Below, in pieces: positions 1 to 7,258 of a DNA stretch of 64,000 nucleotides. Under the pieces are notes generated by a model that was given only the letters and a program-made list of their open reading frames with translations, was not told where the DNA came from and ran no database searches. Every line of letters starts with the position of its first letter. Position 1 is the stretch's first letter. Source of the DNA: Ga0077555 sp046154645. GTDB lineage: Bacteria; Pseudomonadota; Alphaproteobacteria; Rhizobiales; Hyphomicrobiaceae. The translations under genes were made by a program, and so were the position numbers. The stretch lies in NCBI GenBank assembly GCA_046154645.1, contig JBJXDZ010000029.1, positions 1 to 64,000 on the forward strand, read 5' to 3'.

Positions 1-66
1 GTCCTGCACGCTCGGCGGCAAGAGCTGCGGCTGATCGATCTTCCAGGGGCGAAAGTGCTTGCTCAT
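1..66 (-). CDS. Transposase N-terminus, IS1182-like (partial, runs off left edge)
   Basis: Read on the minus strand from the ATG at 64-66, the frame is open to the window edge for 22 codons. It begins MSKHFRPWKIDQPQ and continues with LLPPSVQD. The F-R-P-W, D-Q and L-L-P-P-S pattern is how I remember transposases of the IS1182 group starting. Only the first 22 residues are visible, so the DDE catalytic core and the element's state cannot be judged. I could not identify the terminal inverted repeat between 67 and about 150, so the right end of the element is not placed. Confidence 0.55.
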   Translation of the reverse strand, partial: MSKHFRPWKIDQPQLLPPSVQD

Positions 67-350
67 GGCCCCAGAAAGAATCAGACTCGCTTCTTCAGAG
101 CAACCGACTACTTGGACGGGCTCCTAGCGATCAGCTGGGCCTCAGTCCAGGGCGCACGAAGGCGGATGGGCGGCTGCAGGCGCGCCCGGTACCGGCGCAG
201 TCTGGACGCAGACGCACGGCCGCGCGGCCTGCACAGGCCACGAATCGTTGCCTCGCCACGGCGAACGGGCTATCAGGCGGGCACAGGTTAACGGCCAAGC
301 CGCCGCAAGGGCGCTTGGCTGACCGCTCTTATCCCGAGGACCCGCCTCCC

Positions 351-1700
351 ATGCGCCTCTCCCGCTACTTCCTGCCCGTCCTCAAGGAGACGCCGAAGGA
401 AGCCGAGATCATCTCGCACCAGCTGATGCTGCGCGCTGGCCTCATTCGACAGCAGAGCGCCGGCATCTATGCCTGGCTGCCGCTTGGCCTGCGCGTTCTG
501 AACAAGGTTAACCGCATCATCCGGGAGGAGCAGGATCGCTCGGGCGCCATCGAATTGCTCATGCCGACCATCCAGTCGGCGGACCTTTGGCGCGAGTCCG
601 GCCGTTATGAAGCCTATGGCAAGGAGATGCTGCGCATCGCCGACCGGCATGACCGCGAGATGCTGTTCGGGCCGACGAACGAGGAGATGATCACGGAGAT
701 CTTCCGGACCTATGTGCGCAGCTACCGCGATCTACCGCTGAACCTCTATCACATCCAATGGAAATTCCGCGACGAGGTGCGCCCCCGCTTCGGCGTCATG
801 CGCAGCCGCGAATTCCTGATGAAGGACGCCTACTCCTTCGATCTCGACAAGGCCTCGGCCCGGCATGCCTACAACAAGATGTTCGTCGCTTATCTCAGAA
901 CCTTTGCCCGCTTCGGCTTGAAGGCGATCCCGATGCAGGCCGACACTGGCCCGATTGGCGGCGATCTCAGCCATGAGTTCATCATCCTGGCCGATACCGG
1001 CGAAAGCGAGGTGTTCTGCCACAAGGACTACCTCGACTTCCCCGTGCCGCCCGTGACCACCAACTTCGACGATATCGCCGGCATCCAGGGAACGGTCGAT
1101 AAATGGACGTCGCTTTATGCGGCGACGTCGGAGAAGCATGACACGAAGGCCTACGATGCCATCGGCGCCGAGCGGCAAGTCTCGGCGCGCGGCATCGAGG
1201 TCGGCCATATTTTCTACTTCGGCACCAAGTACTCCGAGCCCATGAAGGCGCAGGTTCAGGGACCGGACGGCAAGCCGGTGACGGTGCACATGGGCTCGTA
1301 TGGCATCGGTCCGTCGCGGGTGGTCGCTGGCATCATCGAGGCCTCCCACGACAAGGACGGTATCGTCTGGCCGGTGCCGGTGGCGCCGTTCGAAGCCGCG
1401 GTGGTCAACCTGAAGTCCGGCGACAAGGATACCGATGCTGCCTCCGAAGCGGCGATGGCCAAGCTCGAAGCCGCCGGTATCGACGTGCTCTACGACGATC
1501 GCGACGAACGGGCCGGCGCCAAGTTCGCGACCATGGACGTGATTGGCATTCCCTACCAGCTGATCATCGGGCCGAAGGGCGTCAAGGCGGGCGAAGCGGA
1601 GATCAAGGTGCGCAAGGGCGGTGAGCGTAAGACCGTACCTATGGACGGCGCCGTCAACGAAATCATTGCAGCCGTGAAAGCCGCTCGCATGCTGGCGTGA
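351..1700 (+). CDS. proS: Prolyl-tRNA synthetase (short, alphaproteobacterial type)
   Basis: Cytoplasmic class II aminoacyl-tRNA synthetase that charges tRNA-Pro. The 449-residue product starts MRLSRYFLPVLKETPKEAE. Class II motif 2 is visible (FRDEVRPRFGVMRSREFLMKDAYSFD region), as are GPIGGDLSHEF and the motif 3 stretch MGSYGIGPSRVV near residue 315-325. The C-terminal third is an anticodon-binding domain (VLYDDRDERAGAKF, QLIIGPKGVKAGE). It is shorter than the E. coli type because the large editing insertion is absent, which is usual in alphaproteobacteria. I chose the ATG at 351, after CGAGGA at 335-340, over an in-frame start at 315 that adds unconserved residues. lolC follows 31 bp downstream on the same strand. 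Confidence 0.95.
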   Translation: MRLSRYFLPVLKETPKEAEIISHQLMLRAGLIRQQSAGIYAWLPLGLRVLNKVNRIIREEQDRSGAIELLMPTIQSADLWRESGRYEAYGKEMLRIADRHDREMLFGPTNEEMITEIFRTYVRSYRDLPLNLYHIQWKFRDEVRPRFGVMRSREFLMKDAYSFDLDKASARHAYNKMFVAYLRTFARFGLKAIPMQADTGPIGGDLSHEFIILADTGESEVFCHKDYLDFPVPPVTTNFDDIAGIQGTVDKWTSLYAATSEKHDTKAYDAIGAERQVSARGIEVGHIFYFGTKYSEPMKAQVQGPDGKPVTVHMGSYGIGPSRVVAGIIEASHDKDGIVWPVPVAPFEAAVVNLKSGDKDTDAASEAAMAKLEAAGIDVLYDDRDERAGAKFATMDVIGIPYQLIIGPKGVKAGEAEIKVRKGGERKTVPMDGAVNEIIAAVKAARMLA

Positions 1701-1731
1701 CGATCGAGGACCGGCGACGACAGGAGACGCG

Positions 1732-3012
1732 ATGACGGCCACGACACCAGTTAACGTCGACACAGGTGCCTTTGCGCCGTTCGAATGGATGATCGCGCGC
1801 CGCTATCTGCGGGCGCGGCGCAAGGAAGGCTTCATCTCCGTCATCGCCGGCTTCTCGTTTCTCGGCATCCTGCTCGGTGTGGCCACGCTGATCATCGTCA
1901 TGTCGGTGATGAACGGTTTTCGCGCCGAGCTGTTCGCCAAGATCCTCGGGCTCAACGGGCACATTCTCGTGCATCGCATCGACGTGCCGTTCGAGGACTA
2001 CAAGGAGGTGCGCGAGCGCCTTGTGACCGTGCCCGGCATCAAGGCGGCGCTGCCATTGATCGAGGGCCAGGCGATGATCTCCTCGAACGTCAACACGCTC
2101 GGCGCCCTGGTGCGCGGCGTTCCCGGCGATCAGATCAAGGATCTCCAGCTCATCTATGACAACGTTCGCTACGGCACGTTGGAAAACTTCGACAACCAGG
2201 ACGGCATCGCACTTGGCATTCGCCTTGCCAACATGCTGCGCGTGAAAGTCGGCGACACCGTCAACCTGATCTCGCCGCGCGGTGCCACCACCATCATGGG
2301 AAATGCACCACGGATCAAGGCCTATCCGGTGACGGCGATCTTCGAGCTCGGCATGTCCGAGTACGACAAGACCGTAGTGCTGATGCCGCTGCTGGAATCC
2401 CAGAAGTATTTCAATCGCCGCGAGCAGGTCGACGTCATCGAGATCCTCGTCGACAAGCCGCAGGAGATTGCCAACTACATGGCGCCGCTGAAAAACGCCG
2501 GTGGATCGGGCGTGCATCTCACGGACTGGAAGATGCGCAACCAGACTTTCCTCGGCGTTCTCGAGGTGGAGCGCAACGTCATGTTCATGATCCTGTCGCT
2601 GATCATTGTCGTGGCGGCGATGAACATCATCTCCGGCCTGATCATGCTGGTGAAGGACAAGAGCCGCGACATTGCCATCCTGCGCACCATGGGCGCGACT
2701 AAAGGCGCAGTCATGCGCGTGTTCCTGATCACCGGCGCCTCGATCGGCATCGTTGGCACGCTGGCGGGGCTGGTGCTGGGCCTCGTCTTCTGCCGCTACA
2801 TCGAAGAGATCCGTCAGTTCGTGCAGTGGCTGTCCGGCACCACGATCATGCCGGCGGAGATCTACTATCTGGCGCGGCTGCCGGCGGAGGTCGACGTCAA
2901 GCAGACTGCCGGCATCGTCGCCATGGGCATCGGCCTGTCGATCCTGGCGACCCTATATCCGTCGTGGCGCGCCTCCAAGCTCGATCCTGTCGAAGCGCTG
3001 CGGTACGAGTGA
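1732..3012 (+). CDS. lolC: Lipoprotein-releasing ABC transporter permease (LolC/LolE family)
   Basis: Inner-membrane permease of the Lol system, which extracts outer-membrane lipoproteins and hands them to the periplasmic carrier. The 426-residue protein has the MacB/FtsX layout. An N-terminal amphipathic start (FEWMIARRYLRARRKEGF) leads into a first membrane segment (SFLGILLGVATLIIVMSVMNGF). A large periplasmic domain follows, then three C-terminal membrane segments (FMILSLIIVVAAMNIISGL; ITGASIGIVGTLAGLVLGLVF; AGIVAMGIGLSILATLYPSW). It ends in the family's typical DPVEALRYE. AGGAG at 1722-1726 sits 5 nt before the ATG. Its TGA overlaps the GTG start of lolD. No second permease follows, so it probably works as a homodimer. 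Confidence 0.93.
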   Translation: MTATTPVNVDTGAFAPFEWMIARRYLRARRKEGFISVIAGFSFLGILLGVATLIIVMSVMNGFRAELFAKILGLNGHILVHRIDVPFEDYKEVRERLVTVPGIKAALPLIEGQAMISSNVNTLGALVRGVPGDQIKDLQLIYDNVRYGTLENFDNQDGIALGIRLANMLRVKVGDTVNLISPRGATTIMGNAPRIKAYPVTAIFELGMSEYDKTVVLMPLLESQKYFNRREQVDVIEILVDKPQEIANYMAPLKNAGGSGVHLTDWKMRNQTFLGVLEVERNVMFMILSLIIVVAAMNIISGLIMLVKDKSRDIAILRTMGATKGAVMRVFLITGASIGIVGTLAGLVLGLVFCRYIEEIRQFVQWLSGTTIMPAEIYYLARLPAEVDVKQTAGIVAMGIGLSILATLYPSWRASKLDPVEALRYE

Positions 3013-3752
3013 GGACCAAGGTGCTGGACCAGGTTGCAAATCTGACCGCGGCCGCCGTGCCCGTACTGGAGCTGGTGGATGTGCGCCGCACGTTTCGCCA
3101 GGGCGAGCGTGAATTGCACGTTCTGAACGGCGCGTCGGCGAAGATCATGGGCGGTGAAGCCGTGGCGCTCGTCGGCCCATCCGGTGCCGGCAAATCGACG
3201 TTCCTGCATATCGCGGGGCTGCTCGAGACGCCCGATGGTGGCCAAGTGCTGGTCAACGGCCGGGATTGCGCGCGCATGAACGACGAGCAGCGCACCCGCG
3301 TGCGCCGCGCCGAGATGGGCTTCGTCTATCAATTCCACCAGCTGCTGGCGGAGTTCTCGGCCATAGAGAACGTCATGCTGCCGCTGCTGATCCAGGGCCG
3401 CAGCAAGCAGGCCGCCACCGCGCGCGCCACCGAGCTGCTATCCGGCCTTGGCCTCGCCGAACGGCTCGAGCATCGTCCGGCGGAACTGTCGGGTGGCGAG
3501 CAGCAGCGCACGGCAATCGCCCGCGCGCTTGCCAATGCGCCGAAGTTGCTTCTGGCCGACGAGCCCACCGGCAATCTCGACCCCAAAACCTCGGAGCATG
3601 TGTTCGGTGAACTCGTGACGACGATCGAGCGCACCGGCGTTGGCGCCCTCATCGCTACGCACAACATGGATCTCGCCCGGCGGATGCACCGCGTGCTGCG
3701 CATGGACGGCGGCAAGCTGATCGAAGTGAGCCCGTCGAGTGTCGGTTCGTAG
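3009..3752 (+). CDS. lolD: Lipoprotein-releasing ABC transporter ATPase
   Basis: Cytoplasmic ATPase of the Lol exporter, partner of the permease just upstream. With the GTG at 3009 it has 247 residues. Visible motifs are Walker A GPSGAGKST at about 56-64, Q-loop region FVYQFHQLLAEF, signature LSGGEQQR from about 160, Walker B LLLADEP near 181-187, and the H-loop in ATHNMDLA. YQFHQLLAEF is characteristic of LolD. The GTG overlaps the permease TGA (GTGA), which implies translational coupling. A second GTG at 3021 is the alternative start. A longer open frame back to 2826 lies inside lolC and is not credible. Confidence 0.93.
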   Translation: MRTKVLDQVANLTAAAVPVLELVDVRRTFRQGERELHVLNGASAKIMGGEAVALVGPSGAGKSTFLHIAGLLETPDGGQVLVNGRDCARMNDEQRTRVRRAEMGFVYQFHQLLAEFSAIENVMLPLLIQGRSKQAATARATELLSGLGLAERLEHRPAELSGGEQQRTAIARALANAPKLLLADEPTGNLDPKTSEHVFGELVTTIERTGVGALIATHNMDLARRMHRVLRMDGGKLIEVSPSSVGS

Positions 3753-3753
3753 G

Positions 3754-3854
3754 GCGCACGTGCGCAGCGTAAAGTGCCGACACAACCGCCAGCGGTGCGA
3801 CACGTGTGCGTGCATCGGCGCAATACGACCGCGTGCAGGACGGCCTATTGCGCC
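3754..3854. terminator. Palindromes between convergent lolD and crotonase genes
   Basis: Directly after the lolD stop is the perfect 12-bp palindrome GCGCACGTGCGC (3754-3765). Further on, 9-bp arms GGCGCAATA (3817-3825) and TATTGCGCC (3846-3854) form a perfect inverted repeat with a 20-nt loop, followed on the + strand by a T-run at 3862-3866. The position between two converging genes fits a terminator. The loop is large and the T-run starts seven bases after the stem, so this is only a candidate. Confidence 0.4.
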
Positions 3855-3868
3855 CTACCTCTTTTTGA

Positions 3869-4678
3869 TCACCGCCCCGTGAACTTAGGCGCGCGCTTTT
3901 CGGCAAAGGCCTTGGCGGCCTCCTTGTGATCCTCGGTTTCGCGCAGCTGCATCAGGTTGGCGCTCTCCATGTCGAGACAATCGGCGAACGACATCTTCTG
4001 CGCGCGGTTGAGGTTGTCCTTGATGTAGCGCTGGGCCAGACGGGGGCCGGACGCCAGTCGCTTGGCGATGTCCATCGCCTTCTTCTCCAGCTCGGCGGCT
4101 GGCACAACCCAATTGACGAGTCCAAGCCGGGCCGCCTCTGTCATGTCGATGCGGTCGCCGAGCAGGTACAGCTCGCGCGCCTTGGCCGGGCCGACGAGCT
4201 GGGTCAGCAGATAGGTGCCGCCGTAGTCGCCGGAGAGGCCAACCTTGACGAACGCCGTGGTCATGACGGCGGTGTCGGCGGCAATGCGCATGTCGCAGGC
4301 AAGCGCCATGGACAGGCCGGCGCCGGCTGCCGCGCCCGGCAGCGCCGCCAGCGTCGGCTTGGCCATCTCGTAGAGACGGAGCGACGAGCGGCGTTGGGCC
4401 TGCCGCTGCATCTCCATGCGCCACAGGTGGTCGACCGGCGCGCCTGTCTTGTGATTGTTCGCCATGCTCTTGACGTCGCCGCCGGCACAGAACGCGCCGC
4501 CCGCACCGGTCAGCACCACGCAGCCGATCTCGCGATCCAGCTCGGCTGCTGCCAACTCATCGCCAAGCCGCTGCTGCATCTCCATGGTCAGCGCATTTCG
4601 GTGCTCCGGCCGATTGAAGGTCAGCACGAGCACACCGTCCTCACGACGGACCAGCAGATCGTTGTTCTTCGGCGTCAT
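3869..4678 (-). CDS. Enoyl-CoA hydratase/isomerase family protein
   Basis: Crotonase-fold enzyme of 269 residues, probably hydrating or isomerising an acyl-CoA in fatty acid or aromatic degradation. The start is MTPKNNDLLVRREDG (ATG at 4676-4678); a longer open frame to 4762 adds an unconserved leader. The first oxyanion-hole segment is GAFCAGGDVKSM (about 61-72). The second is in ALPGAAAGAGLSMALACDM, with the crotonase helix just after. The usual catalytic Glu region reads VGLSGDYGGTYLL, where Asp lies near one glutamate position, so the exact reaction cannot be assigned. It points toward lolD and is separated from rluC by 177 bp. Confidence 0.85.
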   Translation of the reverse strand: MTPKNNDLLVRREDGVLVLTFNRPEHRNALTMEMQQRLGDELAAAELDREIGCVVLTGAGGAFCAGGDVKSMANNHKTGAPVDHLWRMEMQRQAQRRSSLRLYEMAKPTLAALPGAAAGAGLSMALACDMRIAADTAVMTTAFVKVGLSGDYGGTYLLTQLVGPAKARELYLLGDRIDMTEAARLGLVNWVVPAAELEKKAMDIAKRLASGPRLAQRYIKDNLNRAQKMSFADCLDMESANLMQLRETEDHKEAAKAFAEKRAPKFTGR

Positions 4679-4855
4679 GATGAGGCTCCGGCGGCGATAG
4701 GCCTGATGGCAAGTGGTGGCCGGCACGTTCCGCCAGCCGGTCGCAGTCGTCAAGAGACACAAAACAGTGTGGGGCAGACCGATGGGCGCGCGAGTCGTTT
4801 CTCCCGGCCACTATTTCCCTCACCTTACCCTCTCCGGTCCCCGGGTTCCGAGCCC

Positions 4856-5869
4856 CTACTGCGCCTCGAACAGGTTGGGGTTAAGGCCGAGCATGTCCCA
4901 GGTGATGCGCATGTGCTCGGGGATGGGCGCGGAGACGTCGATATTCGGTTTGCCCTGACGCGGATGCGGGATGACGAGACGGCGGGCGTGGAGATGCAGC
5001 TTCATCTCGATGCCTTCGATATTCAGGTCCTTGTCGCCGTCGTACTTGTTGTCGCCGATGATGGGGTTACCGATCAGCGCCATGTGGGCGCGCAGCTGGT
5101 GCTGGCGCCCCGTCACCGGCTTCAAGGAGACCCAGGCGACCTTGTGGCCGACACGCTCCAGCACGTTGTAGTGGGTGGTGGCGTGCATGGCGACATCCTG
5201 CTCGCCGGGCTCGGCCTTGCGCACGCGGTCGCCATCAGGGCCGGTGGCCTTGACGAGAGCGGCCTCAACCTTGCCTTGCGGTGGCTTGGGTACGCCTTTG
5301 ACCAGCGCCCAATAGGTTTTCGCGGCGCTGCGGGTCTGAAACGTGCGCCCGAGCTTGGCTGCAGCGTCCCGCGTCTTGGCGACCAGAATAACGCCGGTGG
5401 TGTCGCGGTCGAGGCGATGCACGAGGCGGGGGCGGTCGCCGTAGTGGTCGGACATGGCCGCGAGCAGGCCATCGAGATGGCGCTTGGTGCCACTGCCGCC
5501 CTGCACGGCGAGGCCGAACGGCTTGTTCAGAACCAGCACGTCGTCGTCCTCGAACAGCACCATGTCCTTGATGAAGTCACTGTCGGCCTTGGAGAGACCG
5601 GGAACGCCATAGGGAGAGGTAGGCACCTCGTCGCGAGCAGGTGCCGGCTCGCGAATGACTTTGGGGACGCGGATTTCCTGGCCGGTATCAAGGCGCAGGT
5701 TCGCCTCCACACGCTTGCCGTCGACGCGGATCTGGCCGGTGCGCAACAGCTTCTGCAGGTAGCCGTGCGTGACACCCGGGAAATGCTGCTTGAACCAGCG
5801 GTCGAGGCGCAGACCTTCGTCGCGGCTCACCACCTTGATGCTCTCGACTTTATCGGATGCAGCGCTCAT
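4856..5869 (-). CDS. rluC: 23S rRNA pseudouridine synthase, RluC-type
   Basis: The 337-residue product carries an N-terminal S4 RNA-binding domain (about 18-65: RLDRWFKQHFPGVTHGYLQKLLRTGQIRVDGKRV). It is followed by the RluA/RluC catalytic domain, with motif HRLDRDTTG at 151-159; the catalytic Asp is expected at 154. Later motifs include TGRQHQLRAHMALIGNPIIGD. RluC modifies uridines near 955/2504/2580 in E. coli 23S rRNA; site specificity here is inferred only. Its ATG overlaps the crcB stop (ATGA at 5866-5869), so the two are translated together, with crcB upstream. Confidence 0.9.
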   Translation of the reverse strand: MSAASDKVESIKVVSRDEGLRLDRWFKQHFPGVTHGYLQKLLRTGQIRVDGKRVEANLRLDTGQEIRVPKVIREPAPARDEVPTSPYGVPGLSKADSDFIKDMVLFEDDDVLVLNKPFGLAVQGGSGTKRHLDGLLAAMSDHYGDRPRLVHRLDRDTTGVILVAKTRDAAAKLGRTFQTRSAAKTYWALVKGVPKPPQGKVEAALVKATGPDGDRVRKAEPGEQDVAMHATTHYNVLERVGHKVAWVSLKPVTGRQHQLRAHMALIGNPIIGDNKYDGDKDLNIEGIEMKLHLHARRLVIPHPRQGKPNIDVSAPIPEHMRITWDMLGLNPNLFEAQ

Positions 5870-6246
5870 CGCAGACTCACACGAATGACGCCGACACCGG
5901 CAAGCAAGGCCAAGATGGAGAGGACAACGGAACCGAGCACGTAAAAGGCAAGGCCGGTCAGCTGGCCGCGTTCCATCAGCTCAATGGCGTCGAGCGAGAA
6001 GGCGGAGAAGGTCGTGAAGCCACCGAGAATGCCGGTGGCCAGGAATGTGCGCACGGCCGGCGAACCGCCGAAATAGGGTGCCAACGACGCGATCACCGCG
6101 CCCATCAGGAAGGATCCTACGACGTTGACGATGAAGGTCGCCCACGGAAAACTGGGCGACAGCCAATGAGCGCAGGCGACGTTAACCAGATGGCGTGCGC
6201 CAGCGCCGAGAGCGCCGCCGAGGGTTGCGAGCAGCAGGAGTTGCAT
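5866..6246 (-). CDS. crcB: Fluoride ion channel CrcB/Fluc
   Basis: Small membrane protein of 126 residues with four predicted transmembrane helices. It starts MQLLLLATLGGALGAGARHL. Family signatures are FIVNVVGSFLMGA in helix 2 and GGFTTFSAFSLD in helix 3, whose phenylalanines line the fluoride path. Fluc channels are dual-topology dimers that expel fluoride. The ATG at 6244-6246 fits the family's N-terminus better than the open frame extending to 6297. I looked upstream for a fluoride riboswitch and did not see a convincing core. It is the first gene of a two-gene unit with rluC. Confidence 0.92.
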   Translation of the reverse strand: MQLLLLATLGGALGAGARHLVNVACAHWLSPSFPWATFIVNVVGSFLMGAVIASLAPYFGGSPAVRTFLATGILGGFTTFSAFSLDAIELMERGQLTGLAFYVLGSVVLSILALLAGVGVIRVSLR

Positions 6247-6382
6247 GAGGTCGAGGGTCTCGCCGGGTTGCTGGGGGCATCGCTGCCGCCGTTGCACCGG
6301 TCTATAGCGGGTTGGGGGCGAGCATGAAAGCCCACGTTACACCTGTTGCGATGACGTTTGGACCTGGCCATCCGTCGCGGGT

Positions 6383-7258
6383 TCAGCCGATCGGGTCCAC
6401 ATCGACCGCAACCGCCATCGTCTGGTCGCCGCCACCCAGCAGCACGCCGCTGATCGGGCTGATGTCCTCATAGTCGCGGCCATAGGCGACTGTGATGTGC
6501 TCGCCCTTCGGAATTATGCCGTTGGTCGGGTCGAGATCAACCCAGCCCTGTTCCGGGGCCCACACCGAAAGCCATGCGTGGGAGGCGTCGGCGCCCCGGA
6601 GCTTGGTCTGGCCGGGCGGCGGACGCGTCATCAGATAGCCGCTGACGTAGCGGGCGGGAATGCCGAGCGATCGCAGCGCGGCAATCTCGAGGTGCGCGAA
6701 GTCCTGGCACACGCCCCGTTTGATCTCCAGCACGCGCGCGATCGGCGTTGAGATGTCGGTGGCGCGGGGATCGAACTTGAAGGTCTCGAAGATCCGCCGC
6801 GTCAGGTGCATGGCACCTTCGAGCACGGGCCGGCCCGGTGGAAACGAGCCTTGTGCGAAGCGGACGATGTCGGGGCTCACCGGCACGTGCCGCGACCGGC
6901 AGACGAACTGGCGCACGGCGATGTCGATGCGGCCCTCGCTCTGGCCGGCCTGGCCGGCGATCTCCGTCCATGGCCGGCTCTGTGCCAGGTCCGGAACAGG
7001 TGCCGCCTTGACCTCGATGGTGCTGCGCGCGTGCACGACGAACTCGGTGTGCTCGTCCTCGATGCGCAGGAGCGAGGTTGCATTGCCGAAGTAGTCCATG
7101 ATCTCCGTGCTGGAGATCGGCGCCGGCTCGATGAGCAGGCTGTGATGGAACAGCGCCTGCTGAGTCAGCACGCGCGGCTTCAGGTGCACGACATGGTACG
7201 ACTGCGCGACGGGGGCGCGGTACTGATAGGTGGTCCGATGGCTGACCTCGAACTTCAT
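6383..7258 (-). CDS. Transglutaminase-like cysteine protein (cluster protein 1)
   Basis: A 291-residue protein with an N-terminal beta-strand region typical of bacterial transglutaminase-like proteins (MKFEVSHRTTYQYRAPVAQS). The papain-like catalytic core follows: Cys184 in KRGVCQDFAH, His227 in DASHAWLSV, Asp243 in DLDPTNG. The full triad suggests an active peptidase or amidase/transferase. The ATG at 7256-7258 overlaps the TGA of the upstream ATP-grasp/alpha-E gene (ATGA), so it is the last gene of the 6383-15840 operon. Iyer, Aravind and colleagues predicted that such clusters make or modify peptide-like compounds; the substrate is unknown. Confidence 0.85.
   Translation of the reverse strand: MKFEVSHRTTYQYRAPVAQSYHVVHLKPRVLTQQALFHHSLLIEPAPISSTEIMDYFGNATSLLRIEDEHTEFVVHARSTIEVKAAPVPDLAQSRPWTEIAGQAGQSEGRIDIAVRQFVCRSRHVPVSPDIVRFAQGSFPPGRPVLEGAMHLTRRIFETFKFDPRATDISTPIARVLEIKRGVCQDFAHLEIAALRSLGIPARYVSGYLMTRPPPGQTKLRGADASHAWLSVWAPEQGWVDLDPTNGIIPKGEHITVAYGRDYEDISPISGVLLGGGDQTMAVAVDVDPIG

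Noticed and set aside
732..1763. Long minus-strand frame opposite proS
   Set aside because: High GC antisense shadow of a confidently identified gene; translation has no family features.
3926..5944. 672-codon plus-strand frame across the crotonase and rluC genes
   Set aside because: It is antisense to two recognised genes, and the low-information His/Ala/Gly/Val-rich translation is typical of such shadows.
6247..6382. Possible fluoride riboswitch upstream of crcB
   Set aside because: I looked for the conserved pseudoknot core and could not find it.
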